This document shows, piece after piece, positions 52,034 through 60,451 of a stretch of 64,000 nt of DNA (positions are counted from its first letter, which is position 1; the number at the start of each line of letters is the position of its first letter). The position numbers and the translations under genes were made by a program. Under the pieces are notes generated by a model. That model was not told where the DNA came from, made no database searches, and was given only the letters and a program-made list of their open reading frames with translations. The stretch lies in assembly GCF_003614925.1 (NCBI RefSeq), contig NZ_QYLP01000031.1, positions 142,278 to 206,277 of the forward strand. The letters are read 5' to 3'. This DNA is from Arthrobacter celericrescens. Its GTDB lineage: Bacteria; Actinomycetota; Actinomycetes; Actinomycetales; Micrococcaceae.

Positions 52034-53416
52034 GTGGCCGATCAGGCAACTGCGCAAGAATTCGACATCCTGGTACTCGGTGGCGGCAGCGGCGGCTACG
52101 CCACGGCCCTGCGTGCCGTTCAGCTTGGCTTCACCGTCGGCCTCGTTGAGAAGGCCAAGCTCGGCGGCACCTGCCTGCACAACGGCTGTATCCCCACCAA
52201 GGCCCTGCTGCACTCCGCCGAACTCGCCGACCACGCCCGCGACGCCGCCAAGTACGGCGTGAACGTCACCCTGGACAGCATCGACATCGACGCCGTCAAC
52301 GCCTACAAGGACGGCATCGTCGCAGGCAAGTTCAAGGGCCTCCAGGGCCTCATCAAGGCCAAGGGCATCACGGTCATTGAAGGTGAAGGCAAGCTCCAGG
52401 GCACCGACACCGTGGTTGTGAACGGCACCGCCTACAAGGGCAAGAACATTGTCCTGGCCACCGGTTCCTACTCGCGCTCCCTCCCGGGCCTGGAAATCGG
52501 CGGCCGCGTCATCACCTCCGACGAGGCGCTGACCCTGAACTACATCCCCAAGAGCGCCATCGTCCTCGGCGGCGGTGTGATCGGCGTCGAGTTCGCTTCC
52601 GTCTGGAAGTCCTTCGGCGTGGACGTCACGATCGTCGAGGGCCTGCCCTCCCTGGTGCCGAACGAGGACACCGCGATCGTCAAGACCCTTGAGCGCGCCT
52701 TCAAGAAGCGTGGCATCAAGTTCAGCACCGGCGTCTTCTTCCAGGGCGTGGAGCAGAACGAGAACGGCGTCAAGGTCACCCTCGTGGACGGCCAGACGTT
52801 CGAAGCGGAGCTCCTGCTCGTGGCCGTCGGCCGCGGCCCGGTCACCGCGAACCTCGGCTACGAAGAAGCCGGCATCACCATCGACCGCGGCTTCGTCATC
52901 ACCAACGAACGCCTGCACACCGGCGTCGGCAACATCTACGCCGTCGGCGACATCGTCCCGGGTGTCCAGCTCGCCCACCGCGGCTACCAGCAGGGCATCT
53001 TCGTCGCCGAGGAAATCGCCGGCCTCAACCCGGTGGTCGTCGAAGACGTCAACATCCCCAAGGTGACCTTCTGCGAACCGGAAATCGCCACCGTGGGCTA
53101 CACCGAAAAGGGCGCCAAGGAGAAGTTCGGCGAGGACCAGGTCCAGACCCAGGAATACAACCTGGCCGGCAACGGCAAGAGCTCCATCCTGGGCACCGGC
53201 GGCATCGTCAAGGTGGTCCGCCAGAAGGACGGCCCCGTGGTCGGCATCCACATGATCGGTTCCCGCATGGGTGAGCAGATCGGCGAAGCCCAGCTGATCG
53301 TCAACTGGGAGGCCTACCCGGAGGACGTGGCCCAGTTCATCCACGCCCACCCCACCCAGAACGAAACCCTCGGCGAAGCGAACCTGGCCCTCGCCGGCAA
53401 GCCGCTCCACGGCTAG
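52034..53416 (+). CDS. lpdA: Dihydrolipoyl dehydrogenase
   Basis: This is the E3 component of the 2-oxoglutarate and pyruvate dehydrogenase complexes; it reoxidises dihydrolipoamide with NAD. The 460-residue protein starts at GTG 52034, preceded by AGGGAG at 52021; an in-frame extension begins upstream but is not supported. FAD motif GGGSGGYATALRA, redox disulfide Cys47/Cys52 in GGTCLHNGCIPTK, NAD motif VLGGGVIGVEFASVW, second FAD motif YAVGDIVPGVQLAH and the catalytic HAHPTQNETLGEA at the end are all present. sucB follows after a hairpin. Confidence 0.97.
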   Translation: MADQATAQEFDILVLGGGSGGYATALRAVQLGFTVGLVEKAKLGGTCLHNGCIPTKALLHSAELADHARDAAKYGVNVTLDSIDIDAVNAYKDGIVAGKFKGLQGLIKAKGITVIEGEGKLQGTDTVVVNGTAYKGKNIVLATGSYSRSLPGLEIGGRVITSDEALTLNYIPKSAIVLGGGVIGVEFASVWKSFGVDVTIVEGLPSLVPNEDTAIVKTLERAFKKRGIKFSTGVFFQGVEQNENGVKVTLVDGQTFEAELLLVAVGRGPVTANLGYEEAGITIDRGFVITNERLHTGVGNIYAVGDIVPGVQLAHRGYQQGIFVAEEIAGLNPVVVEDVNIPKVTFCEPEIATVGYTEKGAKEKFGEDQVQTQEYNLAGNGKSSILGTGGIVKVVRQKDGPVVGIHMIGSRMGEQIGEAQLIVNWEAYPEDVAQFIHAHPTQNETLGEANLALAGKPLHG

Positions 53417-53432
53417 CAGCCACCAGACAGCC

Positions 53433-53465
53433 GCCCCGCGCCGGCACGAACTGCCGGCGCGGGGC
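53433..53465 (+). terminator. Hairpin between lpdA and sucB
   Basis: GCCCCGCGCCGGCA and TGCCGGCGCGGGGC pair over 14 bases around CGAAC. There is no U-tract, so it may act as an attenuator or RNA-stability element rather than a full terminator. Confidence 0.55.
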
Positions 53466-53518
53466 AACCCAGGCAACACCCATCCGCACAAAAGACCAAT
53501 AAGGAGAACGGGGACGAC

Positions 53519-55264
53519 ATGTCTGAATCCGTTAACTTGCCCGCCCTCGGTGAAAGCGTCACCGAAGGCACCGTCACCCGCTGGCTCAAGCAGGTCGGTG
53601 ACCGCGTGGAAGTCGACGAGCCCTTGCTCGAGGTCTCCACTGACAAGGTAGACACCGAAATCCCTTCTCCGATCGCAGGCATCATCGAGGAAATCCTCGT
53701 CGCTGAGGACGAGACCGCAGAGGTCGGCGCTCCCCTGGTCCGTATCGGCAACGGCACCGCTCCGGCCGCAGAAGCACCCGCAGCCCCTGCTCCCGCAGCC
53801 GAGGAAGCCCCCGCCCCGGCCGCCGAAGAAGCACCCGCAGCTGAAGAAACCCCGGCCTCCCCGGCCGCTGCCCCTGCCGCAGAGGCTCCCGCCGCCGCTG
53901 AGGGCCACGAAGTGACCCTCCCGGCCCTGGGCGAAAGCGTCACCGAAGGCACCGTCACCCGCTGGCTGAAGGCCGTCGGCGACACCATTGAGGTCGACGA
54001 GCCGCTGCTCGAGGTCTCCACCGACAAGGTCGACACCGAAATCCCCTCCCCGGTCGCAGGCACCCTGCTGGAGATCCGGGTGAACGAAGACGAAACCGCA
54101 GAGGTCGGATCCGTCCTGGCCGTCGTCGGTTCCGGCGCACCCGCCGCCGCCCCGGCAGCACCTGCTGCAGCCCCGGCCCCGGCTGCTGCTCCGGCACCTG
54201 CCGCAGCTCCCGCTCCGGCGCCCGCCGCTGAAGCCGCCCCCGCACCGGCCGCAGCTCCGGCACCTGCTCCGGCCGCAGCTCCGGCACCTGCTCCGGCTGC
54301 AGCCCCCGCACCCGCCGCAGCTCCGGCGTCGGAATCCTCCTCCTACGTCACCCCGCTGGTCCGCAAGCTCGCCAACCAGAACGGCGTGGACATCGCCACC
54401 GTGACCGGCACCGGCGTCGGCGGCCGCATCCGCAAGCAGGACGTGCTTGCCGCCGCTGAAGCCAAGAAGGCCGCCGCTCCGGCTGCCGCACCGGCCGCAG
54501 CCGCAGCTCCGAAGGCCGCCGCACCCGTCGTGGCCTCCTCGCTGCGCGGCACCGTGGAGAAGGCTCCGCGCATCCGCCAGGTCATCGCCCGCCGCATGCG
54601 CGAATCGCTGGAGGTTTCCACCCAGCTGACGCAGGTGCACGAGGTCGACATGACCAAGATCGCCAAGCTGCGCCTCAAGGCCAAGAACTCCTTCCAGGCC
54701 GCGAACGGCGTCAAGCTGACCTTCCTGCCCTTCATCGCCAAGGCTGTTGCCGAGGCCCTCAAGCAGCACCCCAAGCTCAACGCTGCGTACGACGAGGACA
54801 AGCAGGAAATCACCTACCACAACGCCGAACACCTGGCGATCGCCGTCGACACCGACAAGGGCCTCCTGGTTCCGGTCATCTCCGACGCCGGCCAGCTGAA
54901 CCTTGCCGGCCTGGCCAGCAAGATCGCCGACGTCGCCGGACGCACCCGCGACGGCAAGATCGGCCCGGACGAGCTGTCCGGCGGCACCTTCAGCATCACC
55001 AACATCGGTTCGGTGGGCGCCCTGTTCGACACCCCGATCATCAACCAGCCGCAGGTCGGCATCCTCGGCACCGGCGCCATCGTCAAGCGCGCCGTGGTGG
55101 TTTCCGATGAAAACGGTGACGACTCGATCGCCATCCGCTCCATGATGTACCTGTCGCTGACATACGACCACCGCCTGGTGGACGGCGCCGACGCAGGACG
55201 CTTCCTGCAGACCCTCAAGGCCCGCCTTGAGGAAGGCGCCTTCGAGGCGGACCTGGGCCTCTAG
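53519..55264 (+). CDS. sucB: 2-oxoglutarate dehydrogenase E2 (dihydrolipoyl succinyltransferase)
   Basis: This is the acyltransferase core of the 2-oxoglutarate (or a shared pyruvate/2-oxoglutarate) complex, 581 residues. Two lipoyl domains (about residues 3-78 and 130-203) carry the lipoylated Lys43 and Lys170, both in [14 protein letters not shown] peripheral-subunit-binding domain is at about 275-310 ([15 protein letters not shown]). The catalytic domain has His551 and Asp555 in [12 protein letters not shown]. Ala/Pro-rich linkers of 50-70 residues separate the domains; the second is a long run of AP and AAPAP repeats. In Actinobacteria this E2 often serves both complexes. AAGGAG precedes the ATG. 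Confidence 0.95.
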   Translation: MSESVNLPALGESVTEGTVTRWLKQVGDRVEVDEPLLEVSTDKVDTEIPSPIAGIIEEILVAEDETAEVGAPLVRIGNGTAPAAEAPAAPAPAAEEAPAPAAEEAPAAEETPASPAAAPAAEAPAAAEGHEVTLPALGESVTEGTVTRWLKAVGDTIEVDEPLLEVSTDKVDTEIPSPVAGTLLEIRVNEDETAEVGSVLAVVGSGAPAAAPAAPAAAPAPAAAPAPAAAPAPAPAAEAAPAPAAAPAPAPAAAPAPAPAAAPAPAAAPASESSSYVTPLVRKLANQNGVDIATVTGTGVGGRIRKQDVLAAAEAKKAAAPAAAPAAAAAPKAAAPVVASSLRGTVEKAPRIRQVIARRMRESLEVSTQLTQVHEVDMTKIAKLRLKAKNSFQAANGVKLTFLPFIAKAVAEALKQHPKLNAAYDEDKQEITYHNAEHLAIAVDTDKGLLVPVISDAGQLNLAGLASKIADVAGRTRDGKIGPDELSGGTFSITNIGSVGALFDTPIINQPQVGILGTGAIVKRAVVVSDENGDDSIAIRSMMYLSLTYDHRLVDGADAGRFLQTLKARLEEGAFEADLGL

Positions 55265-55298
55265 GTCCCATCCGCGGAGACGGACGCAGAACGCGACG

Positions 55299-55340
55299 GC
55301 GGGGCGGTCCGGTGGGAAACCACCGGGCCGCCCCGCTTTT
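55299..55340 (+). terminator. Terminator of sucB
   Basis: GCGGGGCGGTCCGGTGG and CCACCGGGCCGCCCCGC form a 17-base stem around GAAA, followed by TTTT. It separates sucB from the following membrane protein gene. Confidence 0.93.
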
Positions 55341-55365
55341 CTGTTCCCAATTCACGCCGTGGCTT

Positions 55366-55382
55366 TGCTACGGGACGTAGAA
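55366..55382. promoter_or_regulatory. BlaI-type operator 4, at the promoter of a small membrane protein
   Basis: TGCTACGGGACGTAGAA matches the TTCTAC-N5-GTAGAA consensus of the 40.3-40.4 kb sites in 11 of 12 arm positions, with the same five-base spacer. It lies just upstream of the -10-like TAAGCT (55392-55397), where a repressor would block RNA polymerase. Confidence 0.6.
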
Positions 55383-55391
55383 GCTGCTCGC

Positions 55392-55397
55392 TAAGCT
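55392..55397 (+). promoter_or_regulatory. Putative -10 of the 55.4-kb membrane protein gene (leaderless)
   Basis: TAAGCT ends six bases before the ATG at 55404 and no ribosome binding site is present. Confidence 0.5.
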
Positions 55398-55403
55398 GTA
55401 GCC

Positions 55404-55754
55404 ATGGGTATTCTCTATAGCATTCTGGTCTTCTTGCACGTTGTCGGCGCGGCCATGATTGTGGGCTACTGGATCGCCACCATCAAGGAACCGACCGTCC
55501 ACCCGCGCCAGCGCGACGGTGCGTTCCTCCAGTTGCTCACCGGCATCGCCATGATGGGCCTGATTCCCGTCCTTGACATGGACGCCAACTACTTCAAGCT
55601 CGGCATCAAGTTCGCGATCGGCCTGGCCGTGGCAGTCCTGGCTGTGATTGGTTCGCGCAAGGTCAAGAAGGGCGAGCCCGTCTCCACCGGCCTGGCCCAC
55701 GGCGTGGGCGGCCTGGCGCTGATCAACATCGCCATCGCGACCATCTGGCAGTAA
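55404..55754 (+). CDS. Small integral membrane protein (116 aa)
   Basis: I do not recognise the family with certainty. The protein has three or four hydrophobic segments (about residues 4-22, 40-58, 64-83, 95-113), starting LYSILVFLHVVGAAMIVGYWIA. The pattern HVVGAAMIVG, with a conserved-looking His near the start, resembles small heme or quinone membrane proteins, but no assignment is made. It has no ribosome binding site and a -10 six bases upstream, so it is leaderless. The BlaI-type palindrome just upstream suggests that it belongs to the same regulon as cydABDC. A terminator follows the gene. Confidence 0.75.
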   Translation: MGILYSILVFLHVVGAAMIVGYWIATIKEPTVHPRQRDGAFLQLLTGIAMMGLIPVLDMDANYFKLGIKFAIGLAVAVLAVIGSRKVKKGEPVSTGLAHGVGGLALINIAIATIWQ

Positions 55755-55768
55755 TTCCCGGAGACTGT

Positions 55769-55800
55769 GAAGGCCACCCCGCCGCGTCGGGGTGGCCTTC
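55769..55800. terminator. Terminator after the 55.4-kb membrane protein gene
   Basis: GAAGGCCACCCCG and CGGGGTGGCCTTC form a 13-base perfect stem around CCGCGT. It also lies downstream of the convergent VOC gene ending at 55855. Confidence 0.85.
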
Positions 55801-55854
55801 CGCGTTTAACGCAGGGGGCCAGGGGCCCGGGCGAGCTTCCGGAGTCCGCCCGCG

Positions 55855-56226
55855 TCAGTCGGCAGCGATGCAGAACTCGTTGCCTTCGGGGTCCTGCGTG
55901 ACATCCCAGTGGAAGTCGCCGATGTCGTGCCCTTCCACGAACCGCGCCCCCAGGCACTCCGCCCGGCGGCGGAGGACGGCGGGTTCCGGGTGGTGCAGGT
56001 CCAGGTGCAGCCGGCGCCGTCCCTCCGTCGGAACAGCCACCTGCTGGAATGCCAGCTGCGGCGTTCCGGGGGCCGACGCTTCGAGCCAGATGAAGTCCTC
56101 GTGCCGGGCGGCCACGGGAAGCTCCAGCAGCACGGACCAGAATTCCGACAGCCGGCCGGCGTCCACGGCGTTGATCATGATCGAGGCGATCCGCGGGCGG
56201 GGGGACGTTTCCATGAGGTTCTCCAT
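55855..56226 (-). CDS. VOC-family protein
   Basis: This is a 123-residue vicinal-oxygen-chelate protein. The segment MINAVDAGRLSEFWSVLLELPV, then RLHLDLHHPEPAVLRRRAECLGARFVEGHDIG and VTQDPEGNEFCIAAD follow the glyoxalase-like fold. The start is uncertain: ATG 56226 has TAGACT seven bases upstream (leaderless), while ATG 56214, four codons later, has GGAG at good spacing, and ATG 56253 has neither. The substrate is unknown. Confidence 0.8.
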   Translation of the reverse strand: MENLMETSPRPRIASIMINAVDAGRLSEFWSVLLELPVAARHEDFIWLEASAPGTPQLAFQQVAVPTEGRRRLHLDLHHPEPAVLRRRAECLGARFVEGHDIGDFHWDVTQDPEGNEFCIAAD

Positions 56227-56233
56227 GGCGCAC

Positions 56234-56239
56234 AGTCTA
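56234..56239 (-). promoter_or_regulatory. Putative -10 of the 55.9-kb VOC gene (leaderless)
   Basis: TAGACT on the minus strand ends seven bases before the ATG at 56226. Confidence 0.4.
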
Positions 56240-56367
56240 GGGAACGGAGTCATATTCCACCCGCAGCGGACAGCCTGTGCGGCGCGGCCCGGGAATCCCT
56301 AGGATTGAGCATGATGGCCTCCGGTACCCCGCCGGAGGCCGATTCGCGACGACGCTGAGGAGTGGAC

Positions 56368-56796
56368 ATGGCAGCAACACGCACCGCACACACCGTTTGG
56401 AACGGCAACCTGATCGAAGGCGCCGGCAACACCACGCTGGACAGCTCCGGCCTGGGCACCTACGAGGTCACTTGGAAGGCACGCACCGAGCAGTCCGGCG
56501 GCAAGACCAGCCCGGAGGAACTCATCGCCGCAGCCCACTCCGCATGCTTCTCGATGGCCTTCAGCCACGCCCTGGCCGAAGCCGGCTACGCACCGGAAGA
56601 GGTCCGCACCAAGGCCGACGTGACGTTCGTTCCCGGCACCGGCATCACCGGAAGCCACCTCACCATGTCCGCGACGATTCCCGGCATCACTGAAGAGGAC
56701 TTCCAGCGGATCGCCGGCGAAGCCAAGACCGGCTGCCCCGTCTCCGGCGCTCTTGCCAGCATCGACATCACCCTGGACGCCACGCTGGACGCCTAG
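56368..56796 (+). CDS. OsmC/Ohr-family peroxidase
   Basis: This is a 142-residue OsmC-type thiol peroxidase that reduces organic hydroperoxides. The peroxidatic Cys60 is in ELIAAAHSACFSMAF and the resolving Cys123 in KTGCPVSGAL, the typical spacing. The N-terminus TAHTVWNGNLIEGAGNTTL is the family's first strand pair. The start at 56368 has TGAGGAG upstream. TAGGAT near 56300 could be the -10. A terminator follows the stop. Confidence 0.92.
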   Translation: MAATRTAHTVWNGNLIEGAGNTTLDSSGLGTYEVTWKARTEQSGGKTSPEELIAAAHSACFSMAFSHALAEAGYAPEEVRTKADVTFVPGTGITGSHLTMSATIPGITEEDFQRIAGEAKTGCPVSGALASIDITLDATLDA

Positions 56797-56814
56797 GACT
56801 GATACAAACGAACT

Positions 56815-56850
56815 GGGGCCCTGGCCCTCCGGAAGGAGGGACAGGGCCCC
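56815..56850. terminator. Terminator between osmC-type gene and tricorn protease gene
   Basis: GGGGCCCTGGCCCTCC and GGAGGGACAGGGCCCC form a 16-base stem with one mismatch around GGAA, between two convergent genes. Confidence 0.88.
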
Positions 56851-56887
56851 GGTCGTCCCCGGGTGCAGGTCCCGGGAACAGGCGGTC

Positions 56888-59800
56888 CTACGGCCGCGGC
56901 GGCAGCGGTTCCGGACGGAGCGTGCGGTAGCCCTCGCGCAGCGGCGGCCGGTCCGTGGGTAGCTCCTGGATCATCTCCTTGAGCGCGCCGATGCCGTATT
57001 CCAGCTGCGGGTCGGTGCCGGCCGCGTAGGCGTGCGGCGGGAAGAGCACCTCGATGTCCGGTTCGACGCCGAAGTTCTCCACGCTCCACGCGACGCCGTC
57101 GCCGAACCAGGTGGCGTAGCGCGGCTGGGTGACTCCGGTGCCGTCGGCCAAGGTGAAGCGGTTGTCGATGCCGACCACGCCGCCCCAGGTCCTGGTGCCG
57201 ATCACGGGCCCGATCCCCCGCAGCTTCGAGACCTGGGTGATGATGTCGCCGTCGGAGCCGGCGAACTCGTCGGCGAGGATCACCACGGGCCCGCGCGGAG
57301 CATGGTGCGGATACGTCCGGGGCCGTTCGCCGCGCGGCATGCTCCAGCCGGTCACCTTGCGGCCGATCAGTTCGGCCACCAGCTGGGAGGTGTGGCCGCC
57401 GCGGTTCCGGCGCACGTCCACGATCAGGCCGTCCAGTGCGGTTTCGGTGTCCAGGTCCCGGTGCAGCTGTGCCCAGCCGTTAGCCATCATGTCCGGCACG
57501 TGCAGGTACCCGAAGGTGCCGTTGGATGCTTCCCGGACCGTGCGACGGTTGCCGTGCACCCATTCCTGGTAGCGGAGCCGTTCCTCGTCCTTGAGCGGGA
57601 CGACGGCGATCCGCCGCTGCTGCCCGGCCGCGGCACCGTGGCCCGGTCCGTTGCGCAGTGTCAGTTCCACGGCCCGCCCGGCGGCGCCGAGCAACTGCTT
57701 CGCCGGGGTCAACTCGGAGGAGAGCGCGACGCCGTCGATCGCCAGGAGGATGTCGCCGTCCTTCGCGTCGGCACCGGGCCGCTTCAGCGGCGGATTGGCC
57801 AGCGGATCGGAGGAGTCGCCGGACAGGATCCGGGTGATCTCCCAGCCGCCGTTGCGGTACTCGAAGTCGGCGCCGAGCCGGCCCTGGCCGTTGCTGCCGG
57901 GCTCGGTCACGGCTGCCGGGCGCACGTAGGCGTGCGAGGTGCCCAGTTCACCGTGCAGTTCCCACAGCAGGTCAACGAGGTCGTCGTGCGAGCCGAGGCG
58001 CTCCACCAAGGGACGGTAGCGCCGGTGCACGGCGTCCCAGTCCTGGCCGGCCATGTCCTCGGTCCAGAAGAAGTCCCGCTGCAGCCGCCACGCCTCGTCG
58101 AAGGCCTGGCCCCAGACAGCCAGCGGATCCAGGAGCACCCGGATGCGCTGCAGGTCAACCTTCACCAGCTCGCCGGATTCCTCGTCGGCCTTGGCCGTGG
58201 CGGGGGCCGCGCTGAGCTGCTTTTCGTGGACGAAGACGATCTTCTTGCCATCGGCCGACAGCCGGTAGCGCGTCAGGGCCGGCACCAGCGTGCTCTGTTT
58301 CTGCTTGCCCAGTTCGTAACGGACCAGGGACGGTGCCGGGGCCTTGTCCTGCAGGCTGCCCCGCCCGTCGCCGGTGACGCCGGAAAGCGGCGTGTCGAGC
58401 CACAGCAGCGCCCCGTCCGGTGCCGAAAGCTGGGAGTAGTTGCCCTGCGGGACGGGCACACCGATCACCCGGAAGGGAAGGCCGTCGACGTCGACCCGCA
58501 CCTCGGGGACGGCCCCGGCGGACGCGGCCGGTTCCGCGGCCGTCTCCAACGGCTCGATGGCGGGGCCGAAGGGCGACGGGGTGTCCGCGGCGAGGGCCAG
58601 CAGGTACGGCTTGATGGGGCTCGGGAAGGAAAGGTCGAAGGCATGTCCGTCGTAGACGGGGTCGAAGCTGCGGTTGGACAGGAAGGCGAGGAACTTGCCG
58701 TCCGGGGTGAACACGGGCGATTCGTCGCAGAAGCGTCCATCCGTGATGTCGATGATGCCGCTGCTGCGGTCCGCTTTGGCTATCCGGAGCTTGCTGCGCG
58801 AGCCGAAGGACGTGACCGGTTCCGACCAGGCAAGCCACTGCGAATCCTGTGACCACGCGAGGGCATCGATGGTGCCGTCTCCGATGGTCACCAGGGGTTC
58901 GAGGGAACCGTCGCGGGTGTCGACCAGGAAGACGTCCCCGAACGCGGTGCCGACGGCCAGCCAGCGGCCGTCCGGGCTTGCTTCGAGGGCGCTGGGGCGG
59001 GCGGGACGCGGGAAGTCGATGCGACGGACCGATCCGGCGGCGTCCGCAACCGTCTCCGTTGCGGAGGCTCCGCCGTCGGGCGCGTTGTTGTCCGGGTGCT
59101 CCGCAGCTTCCTGGTCCGGTACAGCCGTGCCGGCCGCGACGCCGGTGCCGCCGTTCCCGGTGACCGCCGCCGCCGACACGGGACGCGGCAGGGCACCGGA
59201 CTGCGGGGCCTCCGGCTGCGTGGACGGGACCTCGCCCGCGGTTTCCGGCCCGGAGCCCGCCTGCGCGGAAAGCGGGGCCGCAATGTCCTTGATGTAGATG
59301 GCCTCGACGCCGTCGTGGTCCGCCACGTAGGCGATCTTTCCGCCGGCCAGGGGGCGGGGCAGGCGGGCGCGCACACCCGGGGTGGCCTCGATGACCCGGG
59401 ACGGGCCGTCCTTGTGGCGGAGCCAGTGGATGGTGCCGTGACTTTCCACGGCACTGGCGGTACCTGCCTCGTTGGGGAAGACCTCGCCGAGGTGCGTGCC
59501 GACCTTCAGCGGGGCCGGGCGGCGGTTCTGCGATGCCGAACCGAGGGTAATGTCCAGCTTCACGGCCGTGGCGTCCTCCGCGAGTCCGGGCAACACCCAC
59601 AATTCTCCCGCGGACTCGAACACCACGCGCGTGCCGTCGGTCGCGGCGTGGCGCACGTAGAAGTCCTCGTGGTCGGTGTGCCGGCGCAGTCTGCTGCCGT
59701 CCGGGAGCACCGAGTACAGGTTGCCGTGGCCCTCGTGGTCCGAGAGGAAAGCGATGCGCCCGTCGATCCACAGGGGGTCCGTGAGGTTGCCGTCGAGTTC

Positions 59801-60367
59801 GGGCACCAGCCGTTCGAATTCGCCGTTGCCATCGCGGTCGATCCACAGCTTCCCGGCGGTTCCGCCGCGGTACCGCTTCCACCAGGCGGGTTCCCGGGAC
59901 AGCACGGTGGCCAGGACCACCGGCCGTTCATCCCCCACTTCCGGCCCGAAAGCCACGGATTCAACGGGCCCGTACGGGAGCTCGACGGCGGAGCCGCCGC
60001 CCAGCGGCAGCGCGTAGGGGTAGCTGTGGCGGCTTTCGGACTGCCGGTAGGAGCTGGTGAGCAGCACCTCGCCCGCGGGGGTGAACCCCCGGACCCGGGT
60101 GCTGCTGTGACCGAAGTAGCTCAGCTGGCGGTAGTTCCCGCCGTCGACGTCGGCCGTGACCACCTCCGGTGCGGTGCCGACGACTGTGGTCCAGACAAGC
60201 TGTTTTCCGTCCGGCGAGAAGCGGGGGTTGCGGGCCGGCAACTGCTGGGCCGAAACCCGCCAGGCGCGTCCGCCGGCGAGGGGCGCGATCCAGACGTCGT
60301 CCTCGGCCACGAAGGTGACCAGGTCGCCGTGCAGATGCGGAAAACGGAAGTAACTGGAGGAGGTCAT
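56888..60367 (-). CDS. Tricorn-type S41 protease
   Basis: This is an 1159-residue S41B peptidase like archaeal tricorn protease. The N-terminal half holds two beta-propeller domains with repeated FSPDGKQLVW and FTPDGKFLAFLSNR units. An Ala/Pro-rich disordered insertion follows at about residues 385-440. Then comes the C1 domain with GELGTSHAYV near residue 810 (Ser-His of the tetrad), a PDZ domain (GDILLAIDGVALSSEL) and the C2 domain with the nucleophilic Ser near residue 1037 in DEFAGSDGDIITQ. It probably degrades peptides released by the proteasome. The start has TATGAT six bases upstream (leaderless). Confidence 0.92.
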   Translation of the reverse strand: MTSSSYFRFPHLHGDLVTFVAEDDVWIAPLAGGRAWRVSAQQLPARNPRFSPDGKQLVWTTVVGTAPEVVTADVDGGNYRQLSYFGHSSTRVRGFTPAGEVLLTSSYRQSESRHSYPYALPLGGGSAVELPYGPVESVAFGPEVGDERPVVLATVLSREPAWWKRYRGGTAGKLWIDRDGNGEFERLVPELDGNLTDPLWIDGRIAFLSDHEGHGNLYSVLPDGSRLRRHTDHEDFYVRHAATDGTRVVFESAGELWVLPGLAEDATAVKLDITLGSASQNRRPAPLKVGTHLGEVFPNEAGTASAVESHGTIHWLRHKDGPSRVIEATPGVRARLPRPLAGGKIAYVADHDGVEAIYIKDIAAPLSAQAGSGPETAGEVPSTQPEAPQSGALPRPVSAAAVTGNGGTGVAAGTAVPDQEAAEHPDNNAPDGGASATETVADAAGSVRRIDFPRPARPSALEASPDGRWLAVGTAFGDVFLVDTRDGSLEPLVTIGDGTIDALAWSQDSQWLAWSEPVTSFGSRSKLRIAKADRSSGIIDITDGRFCDESPVFTPDGKFLAFLSNRSFDPVYDGHAFDLSFPSPIKPYLLALAADTPSPFGPAIEPLETAAEPAASAGAVPEVRVDVDGLPFRVIGVPVPQGNYSQLSAPDGALLWLDTPLSGVTGDGRGSLQDKAPAPSLVRYELGKQKQSTLVPALTRYRLSADGKKIVFVHEKQLSAAPATAKADEESGELVKVDLQRIRVLLDPLAVWGQAFDEAWRLQRDFFWTEDMAGQDWDAVHRRYRPLVERLGSHDDLVDLLWELHGELGTSHAYVRPAAVTEPGSNGQGRLGADFEYRNGGWEITRILSGDSSDPLANPPLKRPGADAKDGDILLAIDGVALSSELTPAKQLLGAAGRAVELTLRNGPGHGAAAGQQRRIAVVPLKDEERLRYQEWVHGNRRTVREASNGTFGYLHVPDMMANGWAQLHRDLDTETALDGLIVDVRRNRGGHTSQLVAELIGRKVTGWSMPRGERPRTYPHHAPRGPVVILADEFAGSDGDIITQVSKLRGIGPVIGTRTWGGVVGIDNRFTLADGTGVTQPRYATWFGDGVAWSVENFGVEPDIEVLFPPHAYAAGTDPQLEYGIGALKEMIQELPTDRPPLREGYRTLRPEPLPPRP

Positions 60368-60373
60368 TGTTCG

Positions 60374-60379
60374 ATCATA
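60374..60379 (-). promoter_or_regulatory. Putative -10 of the tricorn protease gene (leaderless)
   Basis: TATGAT on the minus strand ends six bases before the ATG at 60367. Confidence 0.5.
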
Positions 60380-60451
60380 GTCAACCGGCCGTTGCCCTTC
60401 CGGACGGCGTCATTGCAGCGTGAAAACGGCGTGCCGTGGTGTGATGAAGGC

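Noticed and set aside
51892..52149. A short plus-strand frame after GGAGGGTGGAG
   Set aside because: It runs far into lpdA in another frame and ends without a family match. Kept only as a possible leader peptide in the findings.
54130..54330. Repeated GCACCTGCTCCGGCC-like units as a possible mobile or tandem repeat
   Set aside because: They encode the Ala/Pro linker of the E2 protein in frame, a normal feature of these enzymes.
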